Below, in pieces: positions 25,501-36,900 of a stretch of DNA of 64,000 bases. A model generated the notes under the pieces. It saw only the letters and a program-made list of their open reading frames with translations. It was not told where the DNA came from and ran no database searches. The stretch spans positions 4,636,602 to 4,700,601 of the forward strand of contig NC_136013.1 in the NCBI RefSeq assembly GCF_048128805.1, in the 5' to 3' direction. Position numbers and translations under genes: made by a program. This DNA is from Centroberyx gerrardi. Taxonomy: Eukaryota; Chordata; Actinopteri; Beryciformes; Berycidae. Position 1 is the first letter of the stretch. Each line of letters begins with the position of its first letter.

Positions 25501-27659
25501 CGCACCCATAAACTACAGAGACAAAGAACCTGGAGCTCTATTGAGAAAGTGAGAGGAACGGTTGGGCGAGAGGAAGTTGAGTGCATGCATAAAGCCAAGA
25601 GGTGGTCTTTGCATTGGAGCAATGCCCACCTGTATGCTAAACAAGTGAAGAGGAGAGCGCAGTGTGCAGCGGGGGGAGGGGGGGGGCAGGAGAGGAGATG
25701 CAGAGATCAGCTAATCTACCATATGCCTGCTGGAACCAACGCCGCCAAACCCCTTTTCTACAAGAGCCCTTTGTTTGTGGAAGGGGGAGTGTGTCTCATT
25801 CAATGGAGACCAGAGGGAGGGGGGGCAGTTTTTCTCTGGTTAAGAGTAGGGGGGCGCCTTCATTTCAATAGCTGTGACACAGAAAGAACTCCAGCCCCCT
25901 TCTTCCCCATTGAAATAACAGTGCATAGGAAGAGTGTGCCAAAAACCAGAGGGGGTGGGCTATCATTAAACCCAAGAACAGGGCATCTCATCCCCCCCCC
26001 CATCCTGAAAAACTCCTAGCAACCAAACAGCTGTAAGGGGGTGAATGAGGTCTTCAGGACCAAATGTTGCTGCAAAGGAACTCACACATCAGATGCTGGC
26101 AGATGTCTGCAGAGACTCGCCCAACCGAGAATTAAAATGGCCACCCAAGATTAGGCAGCTGAAGATAATATGCTAGATAAGATAACAATGTTGAGCACAA
26201 CTACTTGGGCCAAGTTTCATTTTTTGACCGGCATTCAGTGCTCCAGCTAAAGTGAAACTTGTCCTTATGCCCACAGTCCATGGAATTGATTGAATGAATC
26301 ATATCTGCGCCATGTTGGCCAATGCTGTGTGTGAATGAATCACACTAGTGCATGTGCTGGCCTTGCAAACTGAATTTTCCGTTGGTAAAATACAGTGTTT
26401 TATCTAATAAATTGATTGATCACATAACCCCATTGCATAAGAGACCAGCATTGACTTGTGACGCTCAATAACTTGAAAAACACAAAGAAAGTCAAGCTTA
26501 TATACCTCAGCTGCTAATCTGCTTAATGAAAATGAGTGAAGCCATCATCTTAAAGCCAACGGTAGAAACAATAATCCCATAACCCGGCAGATGAGAATGG
26601 TGCTTGGCTCAGCTGAACCCAAGCGTAGGGTGGGGGGTTGTGGGTGGGTGGAGTGGGGGTGGGGGGGGTAAAGCAGAGGGGCACAGCTCGCAAACTGATT
26701 GATTGGAACAGACAAGAGGAGGACAGTGCAACTTACGTGTCCTCAATATCTTCATCGGCATCCATGGGGCTTGGGAGATCCATGCCAAGACCTGAATGAA
26801 GAGAGTTTTTAAATCACTGATCAATACTTCCACCAGGTGGTATAGGACAGGGTGGGAAATTGGCACAAACTACCATACTGGTTGGTACATTTGTGCACTA
26901 CCTGCCACTTTAGCAGGGAAACATTTCATTTTTCCCTACAGATCAATTAGGCTAGTGAAGTAGTGACAGGTGATCTAGCACAGCCACTGTGGAAAAAGTT
27001 ACACAAAAGCCCTGGTACAATACACATCTCATGACCACATCTGAAAGGGGGGGGGGGTATGAAATCAGGTAGAATGGGTGTAAGTTTGGGGTGGCGGGCA
27101 GCTAGCAGCACCCACAACCTCTAATGACATCAATTTGCACAGACAATAGCTCATTCATTTCGGGGAGGGCTCACCAGCATCAGATGAGGCGTCAGAGGCA
27201 AAGGAGGGAATCTTCACAAGAGGCACATGCTTTTTCCTTTTCGGGGTGTCACATTGGCTGTGGAAAGCAAAAAAAAACATGATGAGCAGACAATTCAGAG
27301 ACGTGAACACTAAACCAGAACTTGCATTCTAGATCACAGTTGGAAGAAATGAAGCAGGATTTTGTCTCGCAAATGTTATTGGGGAATCAGCGTCAACCAG
27401 CTAGTTTAGGCAATACAAATATACAAGACTGTTAATATTACCCTCCGAGTACAGCTAGATTGTTCATGTTAAGAGCCAGATTGGTGACAGGAGACAGCAC
27501 CGCCGCGGGTCCCGGGGAGAAAAGGGTCTTGATGCAATGCGAGTTCTTTGTGCTCAGCTCGGGCATCGACAGCGAGGAAAGCCCGGGGATCCCGTCGGGC
27601 CTGCTCTTCAACACAATGTTGACGGGGCTGGTGTTGCCAAAAACCAGATCGGATTCCAT
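19530..27659 (-). CDS. cdc25b: M-phase inducer phosphatase 2, Cdc25B (15 coding exons)
   Basis: Dual-specificity phosphatase that removes inhibitory Thr/Tyr phosphates from Cdk1/Cdk2 to drive mitosis. Exons (minus): 27442-27659, 27175-27257, 26737-26791, 25290-25331, 25060-25093, 24472-24606, 23778-23891, 23316-23447, 22963-23040, 22280-22468, 21191-21307, 21015-21077, 20779-20877, 20164-20409, 19530-19670. All introns are GT-AG and phases close to 581 aa (human 580). The regulatory N-terminus has [18 protein letters not shown]; 14-3-3-type sites RRINSLP (Ser142), RRPSSAP and FRSPSMP (Ser312); a KEN box at 184-186; a beta-TrCP-type DDGFLD at 259-264; and a basic NLS KRRRS at 338-342. The rhodanese-type catalytic domain has [14 protein letters not shown] and the HCX5R loop [14 protein letters not shown] (Cys488, Arg494). 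The C-terminal tail is [21 protein letters not shown]. The start ATG is the first in frame. The adjacent ap5s1 supports the B paralogue over other Cdc25s. Intron 9 ends in a 29-T run next to the exon 10 acceptor. Confidence 0.96.
21825..22206 (+). mobile_element. interspersed repeat, AAAGGTGC termini (copy 3, cdc25b intron 10)
   Basis: It contains TTTTTGCCATTAAAGACCCA and GTGCTATATGTAGCATTTTA, and ends AAAATGCTTCACATACCA. It is collinear with copy 1 but with an internal deletion. It sits in the intron between cdc25b exons 10 and 11. Confidence 0.65.
22479..22507 (+). repeat. 29-bp poly(A), poly(T) splice tract for cdc25b exon 10
   Basis: An uninterrupted run of 29 A. On the cdc25b strand it is a poly(T) tract ending 11 bases before the exon 10 acceptor (CTTCATCAG), so it is also the polypyrimidine tract. 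Such runs vary in length between individuals. Confidence 0.85.
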
Positions 27660-28010
27660 TTTTTACTGTCCAAATTCGTACAAATCCTGCAGGTCTTACT
27701 ACGTAGTGGTGGATTTAGTTTTTAAAAAAACCGGCTCGGAGGGTGCAGATGTTCTGGTCCTAGCAAGACGGTCCAAACTTCAAGCTAACCCGGAAGCTAA
27801 CCAGTTAGCCAGCAAGAAAACTTTTTTTAAGAGTACATTTCCACAATAAATACGATCCGAAACACCGGCGAGAAGTTAGTCGGTGATTCCGTGTGCACGA
27901 AAGCCTTTATTCAGTCTTGCTAACTCGCTACAGCCACATACTTGTTGGTCGTGTCAGAGAGCTGTAGCACAGCGTACTCCCTCTCTGACAGCCCCTGCTT
28001 TCTGAGAAAA
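27660..28010 (-). other. cdc25b: probable cdc25b 5' UTR
   Basis: Sequence between the CHR/CCAAT promoter and the start codon, with no splice signal needed to connect them. The length is inferred from promoter spacing only. Confidence 0.4.
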
Positions 28011-28036
28011 GGAGAGGGCTGCTGCTAGTATTTATG

Positions 28037-28106
28037 TTCAAAATAGCAGCTCACGAGCGGCAATCTTTTGGCCAATTGCAGCAGCTGTTACATCCAGCCG
28101 ACCAAT
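28037..28106 (-). promoter_or_regulatory. cdc25b: cdc25b core promoter: two CCAAT boxes and CHR
   Basis: Reading toward cdc25b on the minus strand there are two NF-Y type ATTGG boxes (CCAAT on + at 28072-28076 and 28102-28106, 30 bp apart), then a consensus CHR, TTTGAA, at 28037-28042, again about 30 bp further. Two to three CCAAT boxes at roughly 30-bp spacing plus a CHR is the standard layout of G2/M genes controlled by NF-Y and the DREAM/MuvB complex. No clear GC-rich CDE sits next to the CHR. The start site is probably near 28000, leaving about 350 nt of 5' UTR. Confidence 0.6.
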
Positions 28107-29002
28107 CAGAGCGCTGTGCCGTTCTTCCCTTGTCCTCTCACCGGATGGGGGAGGATGTGACACAATCCTTCAAAATTTTCATCTTACTCAACTATCTTTG
28201 TTCTCACAGTCTGAACTCTGAGCTGCATATTTTATAAACGAGTACATTTAAAAGTTTGATTTAAATTTTGCAAAATGATTTAGTGCTCACAAGCCTAAAT
28301 AAACTCACAAATAAAGACACTGTAACTTGTTAATTCACTTATTCTATCGTTTAAAACTGAGGATGTGAAATCAACACTGATTATTGCATAATGCGCACAG
28401 TAGTTTAAAGGATAACATGCTTAGGTACTGAGGCACAAAAATCCCCTGCACAAGGGATACATTATTATCTTAGAATAAAATAACACATAGGCCTATAGTG
28501 TAACATATTTTAACAGCCTGAATATCATTGTTTACACACCAGCCAAAACAGACTTCAATGTATGAAATCACCAACCTCTAAAATCCAAATTTAACCACTC
28601 CCTACATATTATGCATCAGTCTGATGATGTACAATTAAGACTACCAAAGTTATGCACATTCTTAATATTAGACAAATATTCATACAATATAATATTGTAC
28701 ATTGTACATATTATACATTTGTTGCCTTGCAAATTGTAAGTCACCATATTCTTATGATTAGGATTACTGTTGTTGTTGTTACATTGCTGTAATTCATACA
28801 CCAGCTTTGGTTTTTCAAATGAAAGCAAGACTGTGTTTACCTGGTGGAAGACAACATCGGTATGAATGCATGTGTGCTAAAAACACTAAACTCTCTGGTC
28901 GGAGCATGTGCATTAATAAAAATATGCAATGTGGATGAAGCAATCAAAGTAGATAAAGTAATCACTGACATGTTGCAACATAACATATACACATATATGC
29001 AT

Positions 29003-29386
29003 TAGGGATGGGATGATATGCTTATCTCACGATATGATTGAATACGCGATATGGGGTTCACGATTCAATACAACCACGATACGATGTAATAAATAAAAGT
29101 TTAGTGACAACAAAGTCTGGCTGTACAGAATTATGTTTATTTCTGAGCCACAAATCTTTCTAGCAATGGCATTGGCTTGCTAGAATGTAAACAACAATTT
29201 AAAAATGTCATTATAAAGTGCAAATAATATAATTTCGATGGAGAGCTTGTGAAACTGTGATGGTCAAGCGTCTCATTTGTGATTACTACAGCAGAATAAA
29301 ATGCAGCTAATATCGCGATTCATTATTCTGCCCCACGATACGTATTATACGTATATAGTGAATTTCGATATATTGTCCCATCCCTA
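29003..29386 (+). mobile_element. MITE with TAGGGATGGGA termini
   Basis: A 384-bp element with inverted ends TAGGGATGGGATGATAT / ATATTGTCCCATCCCTA and inner repeats of ACGATAT type. It is a very common teleost MITE pattern. Target duplication is not clear. It ends just 50 bp before the otopetrin relic. Confidence 0.75.
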
Positions 29387-29437
29387 ATATATACACATAT
29401 ACATATAAAACTTCTCTCTTACTCTCTTGTTTTTCAG

Positions 29438-29860
29438 CAAGTTACAGCGAGAATAAGTGCAACTGCAGCCACTCTTCGTGTACCTTACTACTACCTGTAT
29501 CCCTTCAATATTTAGTACAGTCTCTTTGCTGCTGCGTCATGTGGAAAAACGTTGGTCAAATAGCGGATCCACACAACCACCGTAGTGTCAGGTTCCATTT
29601 CTGGCTCCTGTGGCGGGAATCTACAGGCTGGACCACAGGGAACACGCGTCGGAGAAGAACTGGATGTCTGGATGTGGCGCTGCTGGTAGGAACCTCGACG
29701 GGACAGTTTATCATCAGTGTTTTTTTCTATTGTGGCTGTGGTGGCAACCGGAGCCGAGGGCCACCTGGACGGCCTCAACCTGGCCTGGGATATCCTGACC
29801 GTGGTCCAGCTCAGCCTGCAGAACCTCTTCATCGTCAAAGGCCTGTACTGGGAGCCGTTT
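29438..29860 (+). pseudogene. otopetrin-like pseudogene (C-terminal part)
   Basis: A decayed copy of the C-terminal half of an otopetrin, the family of multi-pass proton channels. Reading frame pieces in order: after a plausible acceptor (TTTTTCAG at 29430-29437) comes NKCNCSHSSC; then in a second frame YYLYPFNI, a TAG stop where the family has Glu, and YSLFAAA; then in another frame VMWKNVGQ at about 29538; later YRLDHREHASEKN, DVALLVGTSTGQFIIS, and, after a slip in a T-run at 29719-29726, SIVAVVATG through LAWDILTVVQLSLQNLFIVKGL and a terminal TAA near 29859. Motifs YYLYPFNI, MWKNVG and LQNLFI are recalled otopetrin signatures. At least one stop and three frame changes are present, and the middle looks shortened, so it cannot make a channel. 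The paralogue of origin is undetermined; a functional parent gene is expected elsewhere. Confidence 0.7.
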
Positions 29861-30094
29861 TAAGAGCCGCACCCGGTCACTGTGGTCACAGATCCATCTG
29901 TGCTTCAGGCCCATAGTCTGCATGGCTATCATACACCCATGAGCACAGACCCAAACTGAACTGGAAGAGAATGGTGCATTTCTGCTGCATGTGTGCATGT
30001 GTACGCCTAATTGTAGCCCCATTGGGACTAGTACTACGTGGGTGCCAGTCCCGAGGCGTTCTATTAAGAACTTTGCGGAAACAATCTTTGCGGC

Positions 30095-30486
30095 ACTTTG
30101 ACTTGATGTGGGCAAGGTTTCCAGCCCAAAATTTTGCCTTTCTGAAATCCTTGAACCCTTTTCTGTTACACGAGTAAAATATATTGTTTGAAAATAATTG
30201 CAATAAAGTATAAAATCTCACCTTTGTGTGGCTTGTCCCAGTTGTTTTCATATGCATGTCTTAAAAATGGCCGCTATACTCTTCTTCTACGCCTCTTCCC
30301 TGTAGTGCTTGTCCCAACGCTTTCCAGCTTTCCAGCAAGAGACGTAGAAGAAGAGTAGCGGCCATTTTTAAGACGTGCATATGAAAACAACTGGGACAAG
30401 CCACACAAAGATTTTATACTTAAGAGGCAATATTTTCAAACAAACAAATTTCAGTCTGGAAACCTTGCCCACATGACGTCAAAGTT
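30095..30486. repeat. large imperfect inverted repeat
   Basis: Left arm 30095-30295 and right arm 30339-30486 are reverse complements over most of their length, with about 43 bp between them. Best-matched parts are GTGTGGCTTGTCCCAGTTG and TTAAAAATGGCCGCT with their complements. The left arm carries about 50 extra bases around 30130-30180. It may be a foldback element or an inverted duplication. It starts about 235 bp after the otopetrin relic. Confidence 0.85.
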
Positions 30487-30735
30487 TCAGCAGACAAGAC
30501 AAAATAGCCTATATGACTTTAAAACTTGCACATAAACCACTGTTTCATTATGTTTCATCCTGTCACATCCTCTCTCATCTTTGCAGCCCTGGTAAAGCAC
30601 ATTGCAGCCCCGCTGTCTTCGTGTGTCATGGCAACCAAACTCTTCTGCCTCCCCCACAAAGAGTGACTCAGACAAAAGTTCAGTTTTCACCACTGTAATG
30701 GGGGTGAAATAAGGAAAGCTTCTGAGAAACAACCC

Positions 30736-30741
<6 letters not shown>

Positions 30742-30775
<34 letters not shown>

Positions 30776-30790
30776 ACACACACACACACA
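30742..30790. repeat. (CT)15 followed by (CA)8
   Basis: Compound array; a separate (TG)20 lies at 30948-30988. Confidence 0.95.
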
Positions 30791-30945
30791 CTCTTTCTCC
30801 TCTCAGAAATTATGTTAAATTTATGAATGTTTGGAGGCTGTGGAATGCAGTATGTATGCATGTACTTAAAATGTCAATTGTATACTTGTTGGGGCTGCTG
30901 GCTCTGGTTTTTTTGGTATATTCAGGTTTGCTGTTGCTGCTTGCT

Positions 30946-30947
<2 letters not shown>

Positions 30948-30988
<41 letters not shown>
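30948..30988. repeat. (TG)20 microsatellite
   Basis: Uninterrupted TG run. Confidence 0.95.
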
Positions 30989-30990
<2 letters not shown>

Positions 30991-33054
30991 TTAGTGTGTA
31001 TGGGTGCATGTGTGAGTAGGTGTTGGAGTAGTTGTGTTTTTAATGTGGTTTAACTTATGTTTTACTCAATCTTGTTCCATTGCAGAACATCAAAAGTCAG
31101 AAGTCTCTTTCTATCTGTGTCTCCTCCCTATAGGTAAAAATACAACTACAACTGCCTGAAATCAATTAAAATAGAGTGGAAACAATCTCACAACACACAC
31201 TTTTTCGGCATTTGTTTCTTTGAAGAGGGAAACAAAACAAAATGCCTCCTCAGACGGTGACGCACATTCACTAGAAGCATGTGATTCTATGAAGAAGCAA
31301 TGTTACGGTCTGCTTGGATTTCAAAGCAATCAATTTCACTGCACTTGTGGAATAAGCCTATAAGCAATTAGACTACTTCTCTGGAGTGCTGGAGTCAACT
31401 TAGGCCTAAGAAATGCAATTAGGTTTGGTTCCAATTAGGTTTCACTCTCTTAGCTGAAGTTGGACTATAAATTTGAGACTCCATTTTGCCTGTTTAGCAC
31501 TAACTCACTTACTCTACAAGTGTGGAACAGCACTTATGTTTGTGAATGTCACATTGCTGACCAACAGACCAACACCTGCCTATAACTAGTTCAACCAGAC
31601 CGCTGAGGCTGTGCAACTGACAAAAACCAGACAGTTGTTACCAGAAACAAGACTTTAGTATGGGAGTCCTGCCTCAGGTTTGTGTTTGTGACTCTCAAGT
31701 TTTCCTCCAAGCTACAGTCTGATTATTTCGAAATACTTCCAGAATAACTCCAGGTTTTCTCGGTGTGTCATTATCCATGCGCAATCCTGACTGCATCTAT
31801 CATATCTGGATGTGTAAGTAAGGCTTAATTCTGAATCTGATCAGGCAACACTCATTTTATCTTAACGATGGTGCTTTAGTATTTCAGCTTGATACTCTCT
31901 CACTCGGGATTTCACTTTGGTTTGAGTCTAAGAGTGAGCTTAAGCATATTTTTGAGCAAATTTACAGTTGTGAACGGGGGGTGTAGTGATGTTTGGAATG
32001 TGAAAGAACCGCTGTTCGCTGGAACAGTCTTTGTTCGGTGAAGTATCCGAGTGATTGGCATCACGGATGCAAATGAAGCTTAATGAACTTCCCTGTTGAG
32101 GTACAAGCAGAGGCCCGTGACTCCTGGCTCCCCACCCCGCGTCTGAAAGGACGAGACAAAAGGGGAGAGAGAGACGGTGAGTCGCCCTGAATAAAAACCT
32201 CCCCACACCTTCTGTTCCCACCAAAACCTGCAAGCCCCCCCACCGAGAGCCAATATCCTTTTTACACAGGCTCACACACACAGACAGGAGCACATGGACA
32301 CATAAATAACAAGGGGACAGGATTGAAGAGCTGCTGCTGTACCTATGCTTTTGTTTTTTGGCATCAACAAAGTCTCTTTCACCTTTCCAGCTTAAAAACA
32401 CGGCAGCTACGTACAAACTGGCATCTCGTCACTGTCTTAGATGTTAGATTTAGAATTGATTTTAAGATCTTACTGATCGTTTTTAAAGCATGGTGAGCAG
32501 AATCAATATCATCTTTTAAATCATTTATTTTTTTATAGACGTGCTTTTATGCTATGTAATGTTTTACCCTGTGTTCTTACCTCTTATCGTGTGGTGCATT
32601 GTTTTTACTGGTTTTATCTTATCTTTATCTTATTTTATGATCATGTTGTTTCATTTTATTTAATTGCTAAGCACTTTGTAATCTGAGATACACAGCAAGA
32701 AGAAAAAAAAGTTTATTATTATATTATTATTATGATCAATGACATCTATCTCAAACACAAGACATGCAGAGCAAAAGGCCAGGCGAGCGAGTGACTGACC
32801 CAAGCTCAAACAAATGGTGAATGTCTATCTGCAGGCTCTTTGTTGCGCTGTACACTGACCTGTAATTGGGACGCTCATAAATAATTCTCCCCACCAATGG
32901 CCTCAATACTGAGCGGCTTATCTGGCGAATGAGGGGCAGCGGAGGAGAAGAGGGCAGGGCCGAATGTTTTTTTTAAACACTTACACATTCTTACTTACAA
33001 CTTTGGTTTAGGGCTGTAGCTGCAGGGGAGGGAGGGTTAACACACACATAGCCT

Positions 33055-33058
<4 letters not shown>

Positions 33059-33096
<38 letters not shown>
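33059..33096. repeat. (AC)19 microsatellite
   Basis: Uninterrupted AC run; a shorter (CA)15 is at 34069-34098. Confidence 0.95.
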
Positions 33097-33099
<3 letters not shown>

Positions 33100-34066
33100 C
33101 CCGCCAAGGAGTTGCCCAGTACAGCCTCAGTCTTGTAGGGGTAAAGCTCGTTTCTCAAGGTTGGCGGTATTATTTGCTGCAGGAGGGGAGAGTGCGTCTC
33201 ATTCACTTTTCCCGCCTAGTTCAGATTTCAACACGGTGACCTTGCATGTAAATGTAGGCTGCTGCTGTTGAAAGCATAACATACCACAACATTGTGTTCC
33301 ATGCACACACCAGTATGACCTGTGTGTGAATGAATGCATGGCAACTGATATGGGCTTTTGAAGGCCGATACTGATATTTTAGTACAGAAACTGCCAAAAG
33401 CCAAAAATGAAAAGGATTCAGTGTTTCCCCCGAAGTTTTATTCTTGTCAGTGTGGAAAAGCCTATGAAACTGCATTTAGAGCATCATGGGACACTAAAAC
33501 TCTCCACTGAAACCCAGACTGATGACATTTTTTTAGTGTTAGCAGCTCTTTAAGGCAGAGAGACCCACCACACCTATTCAGTGGTAGGGGAAACTTTGGG
33601 ATAAATGAAGAATTCATTCACAAAACTGTCATTGAACAATTCTATAAATGGAAAGAGCAAAGAAAATAAAATGTCATTGCAGGTTTTATAGACTGTTCAT
33701 GTCGCTGTGATCAGGGGGGAACCTGCATCATATCGGAGGAGGACGACACTGACTGGCCGATATCTGATATTTCATTACAGGCCAATATCTGATCAAACTG
33801 ATATATCAATCTAAGCCTAATGGCAACCTAAAGCTAACCTCTCCTCATCGCTTGTCAGTGAAAGATGTGAATCAAAGGACAACAGTTCATGGGCGAGTGA
33901 TTGCACACTTACTTTTGCATTTGCATTCGTCTTATGTGGAGATGTTTAGTTGCAGCAGCATTAACATTGACACTAGTTCAAACAGTTCATTAGCACAGGA
34001 CTCAGTCGCCGGCAGCTACAGCCGGCGGGTCCAGAGCAGCCAGACTGTCACGTGCAGAGGAGACAG

Positions 34067-34097
<31 letters not shown>

Positions 34098-34982
34098 TGA
34101 CAACACCATACTCTGACTCATTAGCTTGACAGGCTGCGCCCCAAAAAATGTCTCAGAACCTCATTCCATAGTGGTTTGTAATCATACTGCATGTGTCTTC
34201 TGTATGGCGTGATCTACCGCTCTAAGACGCTCTAAGCTATTTATGGCCTCGTTCCTACACAGCAGGAAAATAACCGTTCATCCATGGCCCACAGTGGTCG
34301 ATTTATTCCAAAATTCATTAGTCAGTTTCACAAATTTACCTGCCTAAATGTTATTTTTGCAACAAAGCGGAAAGACAAACTTGCCAGCCACAGTCAAAAT
34401 TTACCAGAATCTGGCTTGGGGTAAGTCTTTATTTTCCCAAAGTGGTCTGGATTAGGTACGCGACACTTCTCAGCCCATTGGAACCCAGTATCAGTCTGTT
34501 GTGTTTCAGTGTTTCACAAAATAAAACCTTGAACAAATGTTCAAAGTCTGAGCTCAGAGTAGCTTAGTTTCTCCAACCCTGACAGATGGCTTCACATGGA
34601 AGTCTGCCTTCTGTGCATCTGTGGTACCTTGATTTTACTTCATTTCAAAATGTGCTGTCTACCCTTACTTATGTATTTAGGTGCCACATCTATAAGAACG
34701 CTGACAAAGGGAAAAAACTACATCTTAGAAGGGTTGATATGTGAGTGAAATTCATTTCATGCCCAGTGTTTTGCATTTTTCCTTTTCACAGGATTTCTAG
34801 CTTCCCTCCTGCAGACTTTTCAGTGAAGAGAGCATCTGCAGAGTAGAGGAGCCAATAGAGCAAATACAGATGTGTTTCAAAAACATTGTGTCTGTTTCCT
34901 GTATGACAACCCAAAGGAGGATTCGTGCCACTATACTACAGCAGAGTGATCACACCTCTGATTATCATTCATCTTTTAATAG

Positions 34983-35337
34983 GGTAACACTTTACAATAA
35001 GGGTACATTAATTAAGGGTTAGTTAATGCTTAATAAGGGTTAATTAATGCTTAATAAGCATTAACTAACCCTTAATTAATAATTGACTAACCCTTAATTA
35101 ATAATAATAATAATAATTTACTAATGGTGTTCATGTTAACGAAGGTATTAATTTATACATTATTTAATAGTTTATAAAGATGACTTAAATAATGTATAAA
35201 TTAATACCTTAGTTAACATGAACACCATTAGTAAATGATTACCAGACACATTAGTTAACTGTTAATTAAGGGTTAGTTAATGCTTATTAAGCATTATCTA
35301 ACCCTTAATTAATGTACCCTTATTGTAAAGTGTTACC
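34983..35337 (+). mobile_element. foldback MITE with 8-bp TSD
   Basis: A 355-bp AT-rich element with inverted ends GGTAACACTTTACAATAAGG, flanked by perfect 8-bp duplications TTTAATAG (34975-34982 and 35338-35345). It is mostly nested palindromes of TTAATTAAGGGTTAGTTAATGC-type units, plus an inner inverted pair (ACTAATGGTGTTCATGTTAAC and its complement). It has no ORF. The 8-bp duplication suggests mobilisation by a hAT- or Merlin-type transposase. Confidence 0.88.
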
Positions 35338-36075
35338 TTTAATAGTCTCTGACAATCACACTGACATACTGCAGGCACAGTAAGAGCCTCAATGCAACTC
35401 TGTTTTCTCTCAGTTCATCAGCAAGATCAAAACAAATGATATACTGTAAATTTAGATGAGAAAAGTCTGCCGGTATGAGAGAGACAGTGAAGAGAATTAA
35501 TGGTCAATGTGCAGTATAGTGAAACATTGTTAAATTTAACCTTTGATCTAAAGGGAAAACACGACTCAAAACATGAAACACAGTCAAATTAGTTGTCAAA
35601 ATGCCTTTGAAGACATTAAAAGGAGACTCAAACAACTAGAGGAAGTGCTCTGTTATATACAACCACAAAATGTGCTTCAGTAAAGCTCAACTGTGCTTCT
35701 AAAAACACAGACTGGGTAAAAATGCCGGATATCCTTTTGAGGCAGAAATAACTGCGTGTGTGTGAGGACAATTCATCCTTCTGTTGAGGCGAGCATGTCC
35801 CGCCTGTGATCAAACTGTACCGTGATCCTCCTCAACCCACACAGACTTCCATACTTTGCTAACTAAATATCTACACCAATTCTACATTTTACAGAAGATG
35901 GGAAATGAAGTGTCACAGTGCAAAGGCATTAAAAATGTCTGCTTGGAGCCAGGCAGTCAGCCAGCGCCACCTCAGTTCTCAGTTCATCCACACTATTGTT
36001 CCACTGTGCTGTCTCTATTTATGCCAATGCAAACTCTCATTAAGGATGGTATAGGTCAACCCCCGACCGGTCAAA

Positions 36076-36096
36076 CCCCCCCCCCCCCCCCCCCCC
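36076..36096. repeat. 21-bp poly(C)
   Basis: Homopolymer in a CT-rich context; the length is likely variable or unreliable in assembly. Confidence 0.9.
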
Positions 36097-36654
36097 ACCG
36101 ACTCAGGTCCAGGAGGGAGTAAACATCTGCTGCTGCAGGAGGCCCCGCCAGGCAGATGGACGACAGCACAGGGGGAAAAGAGGTCCAGCCTCTGGCCAGG
36201 AATTCTGGAGGGAAAGAGAGACAAAAGACGAGGAGGGGACGAAGAAGAGAGGCTGGGGGTGAGATAAAGGAAGGAGGAGGTTTAAAGACGGCACAGCAAA
36301 GCCAACAGGTCCCGACAAAGTCCCAGCAGACAGAGGCTATAGGCTCAGAGTGCATTTAAATACAATATAGTGGGGGAAGAGAGGGAGTGGAAAAGTCAAG
36401 AGGGGGGAAGGAGAGGAAGAGAGATCAAGACTCAGAAGGAGCAAAAAATACTAAGAAAATAAACATTTACACCAGAATTGGAGGAATGAATTATTATTAT
36501 TACTATTATAAATTTACAGTCTTGTGTATTTCATTTAACATGCAAATCTTTGTTGTATTTGTTTGTTTATCGATACATGATCAAAATAAATCAACTGAAC
36601 TGAACTGAATGACCCATGATCAATAACTGGTCATCATCAATACAGAATAAATGA

Positions 36655-36900
36655 TTCAGAATTGGTTTTATTGGTCAAGTAGTTTTCCACATACAAGGAG
36701 TTCAGCTCAGTGGGTCGCTAATGTAAGTCACATTACTGTAAACACACAACACAACACAATAATATAAAAGTAGTATAAAAAATTTAAGATAATACAGACA
36801 AGATAATAAGATGAAACTTTATTGCTCACTGTGGGGAAATTCGATTGTTGCAGAAGCAGGATTCAGCAGGGAGAGGGAAAACTACAATATAAACATAAAT
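36655..36900 (+). mobile_element. two retroposon 3' fragments
   Basis: 36661-36730 (TTTTATTGGTCAAGTAG, CATACAAGGAGTTCAG) and 36810-36850 (AACTTTATTGCTCACTG, GGGGAAATTCGATTGTTGCA) are 3' pieces of fish non-LTR retroposons. The remainder is AT-rich. Confidence 0.5.

Larger units (their letters stand above)
30487..34974. other. intergenic, microsatellites only
   Basis: No exon supported. Microsatellites are annotated separately. A retroposon-like 3' end lies at 32540-32720 (AAGCACTTTGTAATCTGAGA), and pieces with CCGATAT-type dyads at 33360-33400 and 33735-33810 look like a decayed MITE. Confidence 0.45.

Noticed and set aside
25498..26019. 173-codon open frame on the plus strand
   Set aside because: It lies in a cdc25b intron opposite the gene, is G-rich and low in complexity, shows no recognisable domain and starts at a non-ATG codon.
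29512..30257. Minus-strand ORFs opposite the otopetrin relic
   Set aside because: Antisense shadows of the former coding sequence and of the inverted repeat; no independent support.
36015..36360. Several overlapping Pro/Ser/Gly-rich ORFs on both strands
   Set aside because: Driven by a poly(C) run and purine-rich stretches; no splice signals or family resemblance.
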